A stretch of DNA of 64,000 bases. Source: Pedobacter panaciterrae. Its GTDB lineage: Bacteria; Bacteroidota; Bacteroidia; Sphingobacteriales; Sphingobacteriaceae. The DNA lies in assembly GCF_001636695.1 (NCBI RefSeq), contig NZ_LGEL01000500.1:16548-80547 (forward strand), given 5' to 3'. Under the pieces are notes generated by a model that saw nothing but the letters and a program-made list of their open reading frames with translations, searched no databases and was not told the DNA's origin. The first letter of the stretch is position 1. Each line of letters opens with the position of its first letter. The translations under genes were made by a program, and so were the position numbers. Positions 25,924 through 36,100 of the stretch are shown in pieces.

Positions 25924-26832
25924 ATGGTCAACATTACCAGAAAATCAAGCACGCTAAGAATTGCTATTGCAACGGCTACAGTAACCGTTTCCCAAGAGGA
26001 TACTATTGAAGCTGTTCAACAGCGCAAAGTTCCGAAAGGTGATGTATTTGAATTCGCCCGCGCAGCTGGGCTGCTTGCGGTCAAGAAGACAAGTGATGTC
26101 ATTCCTGATTGTCATCCCCTTCCCGTGGAATTTACCGCTATCACCTATACAGTAGAAGGTCTTAACCTCATCATTTCCGTAGAGGTTCATACCATTTATA
26201 AGACTGGTGTTGAAGTAGAAGCCATGCACGGTGCTTCTGTAGCGGCACTGACTATCTATGATATGTTAAAACCAATTGACAAGGATATAGAGATCTCCAA
26301 CATTAGATTATTAAAAAAATCTGGTGGAAAATCTGACCTTAAGAATATTCAGTTTCCCGATTTAAAGGCAGCTGTGGTGGTTTGCTCTGATTCTATAGCA
26401 GAAGGAAAAGCTCAGGACAGTTCAGGTAAAGCCATCATAACCAGACTGGAACAATTTGGTATCATTACAACTAAATACGAAGTACTGCCGGATGAAATTG
26501 AAAGGATCAGAGCGAAAGCACGAGAGCTCAGCAATGAAGGTCACCACCTGCTGATCTTCACCGGAGGTACCGGCCTTTCCCCACGCGATGTGACCCCAGA
26601 GGCTCTTTTCCCGCTAATTGAACGGCCAATTCAAGGCATTATGGAAACTGCCAGGAGATATGGACAGGAACGCATGCCATATGCAATGCTATCAAGAGGT
26701 GTAGCTGGCTTTATTGGTTCTACCCTGGTCCTTACGCTACCTGGTTCAAAAAGTGGTGCCGAAGAAAGTATGGACGCGCTTTTCCCACAAATATTGCATC
26801 TCTTTAAGGTGAGTAAAGGAGAAAGGCATTAA
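25924..26832 (+). CDS. Bifunctional MoaC-MoaB fusion (cPMP synthase / molybdopterin adenylyltransferase)
   Basis: I take the ATG at 25924, because the longer frame would run back into moaE. The 302 residues split into a MoaC half (about 1-150), with VIPDCHPLP and EAMHGASVAALTIYDMLKPID, and a MoaB/Mog half (about 155-302), with FTGGTGLSPRDVTPEAL and SRGVAGFIGSTLVLTLPGSK. MoaC completes cPMP formation after MoaA, and MoaB-type proteins adenylylate molybdopterin before MoeA acts. The fusion joins an early and a late step of the pathway in one protein. It is the last gene of the operon and is followed by a hairpin at 26848-26888. Confidence 0.93.
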   Translation: MVNITRKSSTLRIAIATATVTVSQEDTIEAVQQRKVPKGDVFEFARAAGLLAVKKTSDVIPDCHPLPVEFTAITYTVEGLNLIISVEVHTIYKTGVEVEAMHGASVAALTIYDMLKPIDKDIEISNIRLLKKSGGKSDLKNIQFPDLKAAVVVCSDSIAEGKAQDSSGKAIITRLEQFGIITTKYEVLPDEIERIRAKARELSNEGHHLLIFTGGTGLSPRDVTPEALFPLIERPIQGIMETARRYGQERMPYAMLSRGVAGFIGSTLVLTLPGSKSGAEESMDALFPQILHLFKVSKGERH

Positions 26833-26847
26833 AGAAGTGTATATTTT

Positions 26848-26888
26848 CAATTGACCAGGGAGGTATTTGCTACTATCCTGGTCAATTG
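26848..26888 (+). terminator. Bidirectional hairpin between moaCB and the histone H1-like gene
   Basis: CAATTGACCAGG (26848-26859) pairs perfectly over 12 bases with 26877-26888, with a 17-base loop. It starts 16 bases after the moaCB stop and lies 22 bases beyond the stop of the convergent small gene on the other strand. It could end both transcripts. There is no strong T-run on either side, so efficiency is uncertain. Confidence 0.5.
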
Positions 26889-26910
26889 GGGCTTCGACTT
26901 ACAAAACAAC

Positions 26911-27090
26911 CTATTTTCCTTGATTTTTCTTTTCGGTAATCTCCGTTCTGATCTCCTGAGCAAGCCCCTTGATCTCCTGTAAAGCCTTACGCACCCTTGT
27001 TCCCGCTGCACTGTTTCCGGCGTTATAAAATTTTTCTACATCAGTTTCTACCGAGGCTACCACCTCTTTTAATTTCGCGAATTTGCTCAT
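26911..27090 (-). CDS. Histone H1-like small DNA-binding protein (Hc1 family)
   Basis: ATG at 27088-27090 and TAG at 26911-26913 give 59 residues: it starts MSKFAKLKEVVASVETDVEK and continues FYNAGNSAAGTRVRKALQEI with a Lys-rich tail. The pattern of a helical KEVVASVETDVEKFY segment, then GTRVRKALQEIK, matches the small histone H1/Hc1-like proteins common in Bacteroidetes, which bind DNA without sequence specificity. It converges with moaCB and is transcribed away from the small-RNA candidate at 27240. I see no operon partner. Confidence 0.85.
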   Translation of the reverse strand: MSKFAKLKEVVASVETDVEKFYNAGNSAAGTRVRKALQEIKGLAQEIRTEITEKKNQGK

Positions 27091-27193
27091 AATGTTCTTA
27101 AATTAATTGTTGTTTATTTATTCATTTTTTGGTGTTGAACAGCCTACTATTACTGTCAACAGTGTAAACATAGAAGAATAAAAATAAATTTAC

Positions 27194-27233
27194 AAATAAA
27201 TACTACTAATTTAGTATACTTTATTTATATTTG
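27194..27233 (+). promoter_or_regulatory. Second copy of the sulfite dehydrogenase promoter/operator
   Basis: Bases 27194-27225 are identical over 32 positions to 20358-20389. They contain the dyad TACTAATTTAGTA (27204-27216), followed after 9 bases by the -7 element TATATTTG (27226-27233). The spacing differs by one base from the other copy. Transcription would run on the plus strand from about 27240, away from the histone-like gene, into a stretch with no annotated plus-strand gene. Confidence 0.7.
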
Positions 27234-27265
27234 CTTATCAATAACATTAATCATAAAGATTTTTC

Positions 27266-27319
27266 ATGTTTTGTTTAAGGTTAAACCGTATGCTCAGTGC
27301 GGTTCGTTCCATGCTGTGA
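27266..27319 (+). CDS. 17-residue peptide ORF within the small transcript
   Basis: ATG at 27266-27268 and TGA at 27317-27319 encode MFCLRLNRMLSAVRSML. The peptide has three Arg and one Cys and no recognisable domain. The stop falls inside the second stem of the transcript. Translation is plausible, because the ATG lies about 26 bases after the predicted transcription start, but it is unproven. The ORF may be a sensor for ribosome stalling, a functional micropeptide, or chance. Confidence 0.3.
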   Translation: MFCLRLNRMLSAVRSML

Positions 27320-27358
27320 AGCACGAACATCATACTCGTTTAATTTATATTTGGTTTT

Positions 27359-27393
27359 AAAGAGGGGTCATCATAATTATGGTACCCCTCTTT
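27359..27393. terminator. Intrinsic terminator-like hairpin downstream of the ompA-like gene and the small RNA
   Basis: AAAGAGGGGT (27359-27368) pairs perfectly with ACCCCTCTTT (27384-27393) around a 15-base loop. The A/T ends of the stem make it usable in both directions: it lies 13 bases after the minus-strand ompA-like stop and ends the plus-strand small transcript. Confidence 0.75.
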
Positions 27394-27406
27394 AATTTCA
27401 TCGATG

Positions 27407-29146
27407 TTATTTTAAAATCATTTTAATTTCTGTACGTCTGTTTAGCTGCCTTCCAGCTGGATTGTCTTTTCCGTTTTTAAATGTGTTTTCTGCAGCAGGA
27501 AGGCTTTCACCATACCCTTTAGCTTCTATACGGGAAGCTGAAATACCTCTGTCTGTTAAATACTTTACTGCAGATCTGGCACGGGATTGCGAGAGATGAA
27601 GGTTATATTCTTTTGTCCCTTTACTATCTGTATGAGCGCTCATAACTAGATTTAAATTGGGGTTTTGCTGCATTCTACTGGCAACTTTGTCTAGAATTAC
27701 TGTGGCGTCGTTACGGATATTTGCTTTATCAAAATTGTAATAGATGATCTCTATATATAACGAATCAGGTTTCTTTTCTTCCGGGGCAGGCTCAATTGCA
27801 ATTGGAGGAGGAGGCATCACAACTACTTCAGGCATAAAAGTAAAGGAATAAACATCATCCTTTCCTGAACCCTTTTCTCTGTTTGAAGAAAGAAAGCCCG
27901 AAGAATTATCTGTCATCTGGAAAGCAAAATCATCGTGACCAGAGTTCATTGGAAAGCCAAGGTTAACAACTTTACCATCTTTGATCTTGTAAATGTCCAG
28001 TCCACCCATGCCTACATGACCATCTGAAGAAAAGAACAGGTTATCCTCATACACAAAAGGTGAACGTTCATTACCGCTACTATTTACAGGTGCCCCAAGA
28101 TTTACAGCATCAGACCACTTGCCATCAGGGTATCTGCTACATTTGTAAATATCCGTTCCTCCCAAACCGCCCTGCATATCAGATACAAAATACAAGGTCT
28201 GACCATCGGGGCTGATAAATGGATCTCCAACAGACCATTTACGATCATCTGTATAGCGGAAGGCTTCAGGATCTGTCCACTTTCCATCAACAAGCCTGCT
28301 GCTGTACAAGCCAACGTAAATGGTATTGAGCGGCTGCTTAAAATCCTTTTTACTTTTGATTCTGGTCATAGTAAAATAAGCTTCTTTTCCATCTGCCGTA
28401 AAACTAGCTGTTCCAATATGGTAGTCATTGGAATCTCCCAATGGAAAAAGGCTAAGCTGATCCCCCTCCATGTAATACAAATGCGTATAAGGATTACCTG
28501 TCCACTGGTAAATTCGTCTGTCAGGTAGTTTTGTTCCATCAAATTTTAAAAATGGCCTGCTTTTCACAGTGCTTTTAAGCAGGTCTGAAGTTCTGTCTGA
28601 GGTAAAAACAATGCCATCTTTATACTTAACTGCAGCCCAGTCAGAAGCATTTCCATTAATTTTTGTAAGGTTCTCTATTTTAATATCTTTTGGAGCGGCA
28701 GTCCAGGCTATAGCAGAATCGCAAGAGGCTATGAGCGTTTGTATCTGCGCAGCAGGGGCTGTGTTTTGTTGTTGACCATATTGTTGGTACTGGGTCTTAG
28801 CCTCGGCATATTTACCCTGGCTTCTCAGTGCATCAGCATACCACAATCTGCTTTCAGGATTACTGCCAGCCATAGCTGATAAACGTGCATACCATTCTTC
28901 TGCTGATTTATAATCACTCATTTTTTGATAGCTTTCTGCTATTCTCTGTGCGGTGTAAGGCTTCTCTTTCTTTTTCCAGGCTTTTAGATAAGACTTTACA
29001 GCCTCACTGTAGTTGTAATGTTCAAATTGCTGATCAGCCTCTTTTATTACATATTGAGCATTTGCACCAAAGCCGAGCGCGTTCAATAGCATAAAGAGCA
29101 TAATGGAACCCAGCACAATTCTATTTTTTATTAATCTTGCTTTCAT
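27407..29146 (-). CDS. TPR / PD40 beta-propeller / OmpA-like peptidoglycan-anchored protein (PorE-like)
   Basis: The protein has 579 residues with a signal peptide ending GANAQ (about residue 30). TPR-like helices follow (residues 30-150, YNYSEAVKSYLKAWKKKEKP). A WD40-like PD40 propeller comes next (about 165-420, with SPDGQTLYFVSDMQGGLGGT and NLFFSSDGHVGMGGLDIYKI). The C-terminal OmpA-like domain has FDKANIRNDATVILDKVA and the peptidoglycan-binding MSAHTDSKGTKEYNLHLSQS RARSAV region. This is the layout of PorE, the T9SS subunit, but without the carboxypeptidase-regulatory-like domain. It is the last gene of the adhesin operon (15-base gap) and probably anchors the assembly to the cell wall. 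Confidence 0.88.
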   Translation of the reverse strand: MKARLIKNRIVLGSIMLFMLLNALGFGANAQYVIKEADQQFEHYNYSEAVKSYLKAWKKKEKPYTAQRIAESYQKMSDYKSAEEWYARLSAMAGSNPESRLWYADALRSQGKYAEAKTQYQQYGQQQNTAPAAQIQTLIASCDSAIAWTAAPKDIKIENLTKINGNASDWAAVKYKDGIVFTSDRTSDLLKSTVKSRPFLKFDGTKLPDRRIYQWTGNPYTHLYYMEGDQLSLFPLGDSNDYHIGTASFTADGKEAYFTMTRIKSKKDFKQPLNTIYVGLYSSRLVDGKWTDPEAFRYTDDRKWSVGDPFISPDGQTLYFVSDMQGGLGGTDIYKCSRYPDGKWSDAVNLGAPVNSSGNERSPFVYEDNLFFSSDGHVGMGGLDIYKIKDGKVVNLGFPMNSGHDDFAFQMTDNSSGFLSSNREKGSGKDDVYSFTFMPEVVVMPPPPIAIEPAPEEKKPDSLYIEIIYYNFDKANIRNDATVILDKVASRMQQNPNLNLVMSAHTDSKGTKEYNLHLSQSRARSAVKYLTDRGISASRIEAKGYGESLPAAENTFKNGKDNPAGRQLNRRTEIKMILK

Positions 29147-29161
29147 AACTTATGCTTTATG

Positions 29162-30160
29162 CTAAAAATATCTCGGACTTAACATCCTGGTACTTTTACT
29201 TCTAAAATAAAAACCGATTGATACTTCATGAGATCCATTGCTAAAATTCCCTGATTTATTCAGGTTATGGTCATATGCATAACCGATCCTCAAACGATCA
29301 GTAGCAAATACTTCAACCATGCCTATCAATGCATTTTCTTTAGGGAGGTTCTTCTGCAGATGGTTCTTACTATACAAGCTGACACCTGTTCGGTAGGATA
29401 ATCCAAGCCAGATACGTTCGCCCAGTAGAACAAATGAATTGACATCCAAACTTGTAGGCCCTCCCCGATCATCTTTCAGTAGAAAAGAAGGTTTTAACAG
29501 TATTCCCTCAGACAAAGGCACCAACAAACCGGCAGTAAGATAATAATGAAGGGCGGGCCTTGGAACACCTTTTTGCCTGAACTGATCTTCTGCGGCATAG
29601 CGGGCGATCAGATTATCCACTGAAAAACCGGCGAAGAACCTATTATCAGAATAATAAACACCTGCACGTGCATCAGGAACCAAAACACTTTCCATTCCAA
29701 TTGGAATTACCGGGTCGTTATCATCATAAGGATTAAGCTTTGTACCATCAATCCCCTGTTGCAAAATTCCAACCCCCAGACCAAAAGCTAATCTTGAAGA
29801 TTCGGAAGCCCCGAGACGAATTCGGTATGCATAATTACCATAAGCAGAAAGTGTATTCTGGGCACCCCTACGATCACTGGCCACTTGTAGAGCGAGTCCC
29901 ACATTCCCGTCATTGGCAATTGCATCAACAGCAAAACTAAAGGTCTGTGGAGCCCCTTTTACACCTGTCCACTGACTTCGGTAAAAGCTATGAAGGTTCA
30001 ATTGTTCTTTATAGCCGGCATAGGCAGGATTAATATAAATACCATTAAAAATATACTGGCTAAACTGTGCGTCCTGCTGTGCCATTGAAAATAAGGATGC
30101 AGCGCATATAACGATTGTGATTATGATTTTTTTCACGGCGATTCTTTTTATGTGATACAT
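29162..30160 (-). CDS. PorP/SprF-family type IX secretion membrane protein
   Basis: The protein has 332 residues. A signal peptide ends FSMAQ, followed by QDAQFSQYIFNGIYINPAYA, the signature start of PorP/SprF proteins, then RSQWTGVKGAPQTFSFAVDA. The remainder has beta-barrel-like alternating strands and ends FYFRSKSTRMLSPRYF. SprF is needed for secretion or surface attachment of the adjacent SprB adhesin in gliding bacteria. Here it starts 3 bases after the adhesin stop, the same arrangement as sprB-sprF. Confidence 0.93.
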   Translation of the reverse strand: MYHIKRIAVKKIIITIVICAASLFSMAQQDAQFSQYIFNGIYINPAYAGYKEQLNLHSFYRSQWTGVKGAPQTFSFAVDAIANDGNVGLALQVASDRRGAQNTLSAYGNYAYRIRLGASESSRLAFGLGVGILQQGIDGTKLNPYDDNDPVIPIGMESVLVPDARAGVYYSDNRFFAGFSVDNLIARYAAEDQFRQKGVPRPALHYYLTAGLLVPLSEGILLKPSFLLKDDRGGPTSLDVNSFVLLGERIWLGLSYRTGVSLYSKNHLQKNLPKENALIGMVEVFATDRLRIGYAYDHNLNKSGNFSNGSHEVSIGFYFRSKSTRMLSPRYF

Positions 30161-30163
30161 CTG

Positions 30164-33100
30164 TTATCTATTTCGAAGTAAAGTGATATAACCTTTAAAT
30201 ACCTGCCACTGGCCGGATGTAGTTTTAACCTTCAGAGAATAATAATAGGTTCCATCATTCAATCCCTCTCCTGTCCAGTCATTTTTATAGGCTTTACTTC
30301 GATATACAGTATTTCCCCATCGGTTTAAAATATTAAGTTCATGAACGGGATATAATCCAAGCCCTCTGATTTTAAACTCATCATTTTTTCCATCGCCATT
30401 TGCAGTAATTACATCAGGTATGAAAAGTCCAAGAATTTCCTTCTCGATTGATGAGCTATTATTCGCTGGGACAGCATCTTGTTCTTTAGAGGATATTTCG
30501 GCCGTTATTGCGTATTTACCGGGTTCAGTTGCCTTAATACTCAGTTTGAGCGCCACAGATTCACCACCTCCAAGTGTTCCAATTGTCCATGTTAATTTTC
30601 CTGAGGACTGATCGTAAGTAGCTATTCCTACAGGAGTTTGAACATTAACAAAACTTAATCCTGGTGGTAGTTGAACTACAACTTTTGCTTCTGTAGCATC
30701 ATTGGTACTCTTATTTTCGGCAGTGATTGTATTATTAAAAACTTCTCCAATACCAATCGGTCTTGATTCTGTAAGAATAGTGACTGCAAGATCTACCTTT
30801 ACTGCAGATTCACTTACCTTAATACTAAACTGAAGGCTTGAACTGCAATTACCAGTTCCTGTATAATTATAGGTAATGGTATGTGTACCCACGCCTGCTG
30901 TAAGCGGATTAAATGCTGCAGTGGTACCTGTTAATTCAACACCGGGTCCAGTAAACGTACCACCTGTTGGGTTAGCCACCAAAGTTCTTGGAGGATCTGC
31001 CGTAGTCATATCTGCTGTACTGCTTACCAGAGTGATAACAGGTTTAGCATTAATGGTTACAGTCAATGGTGCCCGTAAGCTTTCACAACCGGTAGCATTG
31101 GTTTGACTGGCCCACCAGGTTACTGTCCCCGCGGTAGCTGTCGACGGAACCGGAGCGGCAGGCAGTGGACTTCCAGATGTTTCTGTAGTATACCATTTGA
31201 TATTCTGACCTGTTGCAGTTAAGGCAACAGCAATGTCATTCTGACAATAATTGATATTCTGTACTACCGGTACTGCTGGCATTAAAGGTACAGCATTAAT
31301 CACTACTGAAGTCGCTGGTGAGACACAACCACTAGCATTTTTAACCGTTAAAGCGTATGTACCTGCAACGAGACCGTTGAAGGTAACACCAGGTTGATAA
31401 GTTGCCCCATCAATTGAGTAAGTTAATCCTGCTCCCAATGGTGCAGTAACCGTAATCGCACCCGTAGCTAGTGCACAAGTCGGCTGTACTGTGGTAGCAA
31501 TAGCCGCAATCGGTGTTGCAGGTTGAGGGTTAATCACCACTGAAGTAGCTGGTGAGACACAACCACTCGCATTTTTAACCGTTAAAGCGTATGTACCTGC
31601 AACTAGACTGTTGAAAGTAACACCAGGTTGATAAGTTGTCCCATCAACAGAATAAGTTAAACCAGCTCCCAATGGTGCGGTCACCGTAATCGTACCCATA
31701 GCCAGTGCACAAGTCGGTTGAACAGTTGTTGCAGTAGCCGCAATCGGTGCTGCAGGTTGAGGGTTAATCACCACTGAAGTAGCTGGTGAGACACAACCAC
31801 TCACATTTTTAACCGTTAAAGCGTATGTACCTGCAACGAGACCGTTGAAAGTAACACCGGGTTGATAAGTTGTCCCATCAACAGAATAAGTTAAACCAGC
31901 TCCCAATGGTGCGGTAACCGTAATCGTACCTGTAGCCAATGCGCAAGTTGGTTGTATAGTTGTAGCAGCAGCAGCAATCGGTGTTGCAGGCTGAGGGGTA
32001 ATCACTACTGAAGTAGCTGGTGAAACACAACCATCTGCATTTTTAACCGTTAAAGCGTATGTACCTGCAACTAGACTGTTGAAAGTAACACCAGGTTGAT
32101 AAGTTGTCCCATCAACAGAATAAGTTAAACCAGCTCCCAATGGTGCTGTAACTGTAATCGTACCTGTTGCCAATGCACAAGTCGGTTGAATTGTAGTTGC
32201 AATAGCTGCAATCGGTGTTGCAGGCTGAGGGTCAATCACTACTGAAGTAGCTGGTGAAATACAGCCATCTGCATTTTTAACCGTTAAAGCGTATGTGCCA
32301 GCAATGAGACCCGCGAAAGTAACATCAGACTGATAAGTAATACCATTAACAGAGTAAGTTAAACCAGCTCCCAATGGTGCTGTAACTGTAATACTTCCAG
32401 TAGCTAGTACACAAGTTGGTTGTACAGTTGTTGCATTAGCTGCAATCGGTGTTGCTGGCTGAGCGTTAATCGTCACTGAAGTAGCTGGTGAAACACAGCC
32501 ATCTGCATTTTTAACGGTTAAAGCGTATGTACCTGAAATTAAACCAGCAAAGGTAACACCGGGTTGGTAGCCAACCCCATCAATTGAGTAAGTTAACCCT
32601 ACTCCCAATGGTGCTGTAACTGTAATCGTACCTGTTGCCGATGCACAAGTCGGTTGAACAGTTGTTGCAGTAGCCGCAATAGGAATTGCAGGTTGCGGGT
32701 CAATCACTACTGAAGTAGCCGGTGAAATACAGCCATCGGCACTTTTAACCGTCAGCGAATAGGTACCTGAAGCTAAACTCGCAAAGATAACGCCTGGTTG
32801 GTAGGCAGTCCCATTAATTGAGTAAGTTAACCCTGCTCCCACTGGTGCAGTAACTGTAATCGTACCCGTAGCCAATGCGCAGGTCGGTTGTAAAGTTGTT
32901 GCAGTAGCCGCAATCGGTGTTGCAGGTTGAGGGTTAATCACCACTGAAGTAACAGGCGAAATACAGCCATCTGCATTTTTAACTGTCAGCGAATAGGTGC
33001 CCGCAGCAAGGCCAGAGAAAGTAACATCAGGCTGATAGGCTGCTGCATCAACAGAGTAAGTTAACCCAGCTCCCAATGGTGAAGTGACTGTAATCGTACC

Positions 33101-36100
33101 TGTAGCCAGTGCACAAGTCGGTTGTATAGTTGTAGCAGTAGCTGCAATCGGTGTTGCAGGCTGAGGGTTGATCACCACTGAAGTAGCAGATGAAACACAG
33201 CCATCTGCATTTTTTACCGTTAAGGAGTAGATACCAGGAGTTATGGCAGTAAACGCCGGACTGGACTTATAATCAATTCCATTAATTGAATAGGATAATC
33301 CTGCGCCCAATGGGGCTGTAACAGTAAAGCTTCCGGTTACAAGAGCACAGGTTGGCTGTACAATAGTAGTCACAGCTGCAACCGGAGTAGCTGGCTGGGG
33401 ATTAATGGTGAAATTTATAACACCGGACAAACAGCCATCTACATCTTTTTTGACAATAACCTGGTAGCTGCCAGGATTTAAATTTGGAAATGAGTTACCT
33501 GCCTGATAACTGGTACCACCATTAATAGAAAATGTATAACCAGTGGCAAATGTTGGGTTAGTTATAGTAATACTTCCTGTACCCACTGCACATGTTGGTT
33601 GAACAGCGTTAATTACAGGATCTTCAACAGGAAAAGCTATTTGGGCAATAAATGGTTCTGAAACACAGCCTGAACTATTTTTTGCGGTTATGGTATAACT
33701 GCCCGGGGCCAAATTTGTAAAAACATTACTTGCCTGGTAAACACCATTCAATCCATAAGTATCAGCAGGGTCTGTAACATCCACCGTAATTGTTCCGGTT
33801 GGTACAGAACAGGTTACGGCAACTTGTGAAATGGTGGGTGCAGGTATAGGATAAGCTACTTTTATAGCAAAGGGAGCTGAAATACAGCCTGCAGCATTTT
33901 TTACTGTTAATGAATAATCACCAGGTGCAACAGCAGAAAATAAAACACCCGACTGATAAGTCGCCCCATCAATAGAATAAGTTAACCCTGCTCCCAATGG
34001 TGCAGTAACAGTAATACTGCCTGTTGGTGTAATGCAGGTTGCACCGGTTGAAGTAGCAGTTGCTGCTAAAGGAACAGCAGGTGCCGGATCTATTGTAACT
34101 GAAGTTGGATTAGAGACACAGCCACCTGCATTTTTCACCGTTAATTGATACACACCCGGTACCAGATTGTTAAAGGTAGATGAAGATTGATAGGCCACCC
34201 CGTCAATGGAGTAAGTTAAACCTGCTCCCAATGGAGAATTCACCAAAATGCTTCCTGTAGCTAATGCACAAGTTGGCTGAACAGCTGTTGCCAGTGGGGT
34301 CGCAGGTAAGGCTGGTTGCGAATCAATTACCACTGAATTAGCTGGTGAAACGCAGCCATCCGCATTTTTAACAGTCAGTGAATAGGTGCCTGAGACTAAG
34401 CTCGTAAAGTTAATATCAGCTTGATAGGCAGCCCCATCAACTGAGTAAGTTAAACCTACTCCCAATGGTGCAGTGACTGTGATCGTACCTGTTGCCAATG
34501 CACAAGTCGGTTGTATAGTTGTAGCAGTAGCTGCAATCGGTGTTGCAGGTTGAGGGTTAATCACCACTGAGGTAGCTGGAGAAATACAACCATCCACATT
34601 TTTAACAGTCAGCGAATAGGTGCCTGAAGTTAACCCGGCAAAGGTGACGTCAGTTTGATAGTTTAACCCATCAATAGAGTAAGTTAAACCAGCTCCCGAT
34701 GGTGCAGTAACGGTAATCGTACCAGTAGCTAGTGCACAAGTTGGTTGAACTGTACTTGCAGTAGCTGCAATCGGTGTTGCTGGTTGGGGATCAATCACTA
34801 CTGAAGTAGCCGGTGAAATACAACCATCTGCACTTTTAACAGTTAACGAGTATGTTCCCGCAACAAGACCTGTGAAAGCAACATCAGCTTGATAAGCTGC
34901 CCCATCAACAGAGTAAGTTAAACCTACTCCCAATGGTGCAGTGACTGTGATCGTACCTGTTGCCAATGCACAAGTCGGTTGTATAGTTGCAGCAGTAGCT
35001 GCAATCGGTGTTGCAGGTTGAGGATTAATCACCACTGAGGTAGCTGGAGAAACACAACCATCCGCATTTTTAACCGTTAAGGAGTATGTACCGGCAATAA
35101 GACCTGCGAAAGTAACATCAGACTGATAGGTAGCCCCGTTAACAGAATAAGTTAAACCTGCTCCCAATGGTGCAGTAACCGTAATAGTACCAGTAGCTAG
35201 CGCACAAGTTGGTTGAACTGTAGTTGCAGTAGCTGCAATCGGTGTGGCAGGCTGAGCGTTAATCGTCACTGAAGTAGCTGGTGAAATACAGCCATCCGCA
35301 TTTTTAACAGTTAAAGAATAAGTTCCGGCAACAAGACCTGTAAAAGTAACTCCAGATTGGTAAGCTGCTCCATTAACAGAGTAAGTTAACCCAGCTCCCA
35401 ATGGTGCAGTGACTGTAATCGTACCTGTTGCCAATGCACAAGTCGGCTGGACTGTAGTCGCTGTAGCTGCAATCGGTGTTGCAGGTTGAGGGTTAATCAC
35501 CACTGAGGTAGCTGGAGAAACACAACCATCCGCATTTTTAACAGTTAAAGCGTATGTACCGGCAATAAGACCTGCGAAAGTAACATCAGACTGATAGGTA
35601 GCCCCGTTAACAGAATAAGTTAAACCTGCTCCCAATGGTGCAGTAACTGTAATCGTACCTGTAGCCAATGCACAAGTCGGCTGGACTGTAGTCGCTGTAG
35701 CTGCAATAGGTGTTGCAGGTTGCGGGTTAATTACCACTGAAGTAGCTGGTGAAATACAGCCATCTGCACTTTTAACAGTTAAAGCGTATGTTCCCGCAAC
35801 AAGACCTGTGAAAGCAACATCAGCTTGATAAGCTGCCCCATCAACTGAATAAGTTAAACCTACTCCTAGTGGTGCAGTAACCGTAATCGTACCTGTCGCC
35901 AATGCACAAGTCGGTTGTATAGTTGTAGCAGTAGCTGCAATCGGTGTTACTGGTTGGACGTTAATTACAACTGAAGTAACTGGTGAAATACAACCGTCTG
36001 CATTTTTAACCGTTAAATTGTATGTTCCCGCAATGAGGCTGCTAAAAGTAACACCAGGTTGATAAGCTGCACCATTAATAGAGTAAGTTAATCCAACGCC

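Larger units (their letters stand above)
27240..27400 (+). ncRNA. Candidate regulated small RNA / mini-mRNA
   Basis: The unit is bounded by the duplicated promoter/operator ending at 27233 and a strong terminator stem at 27359-27393. Inside it are two overlapping stems: AACCG/CGGTT (27284-27288 with 27300-27304) and GTTCGT/ACGAAC (27302-27307 with 27323-27328), which share 27302-27304 and so exclude each other. A 17-codon ORF (27266-27319) spans the stems. All genes beyond the terminator are on the opposite strand, so this is a self-contained transcript of about 150 bases. Expression is inferred from the signals only. Confidence 0.5.
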
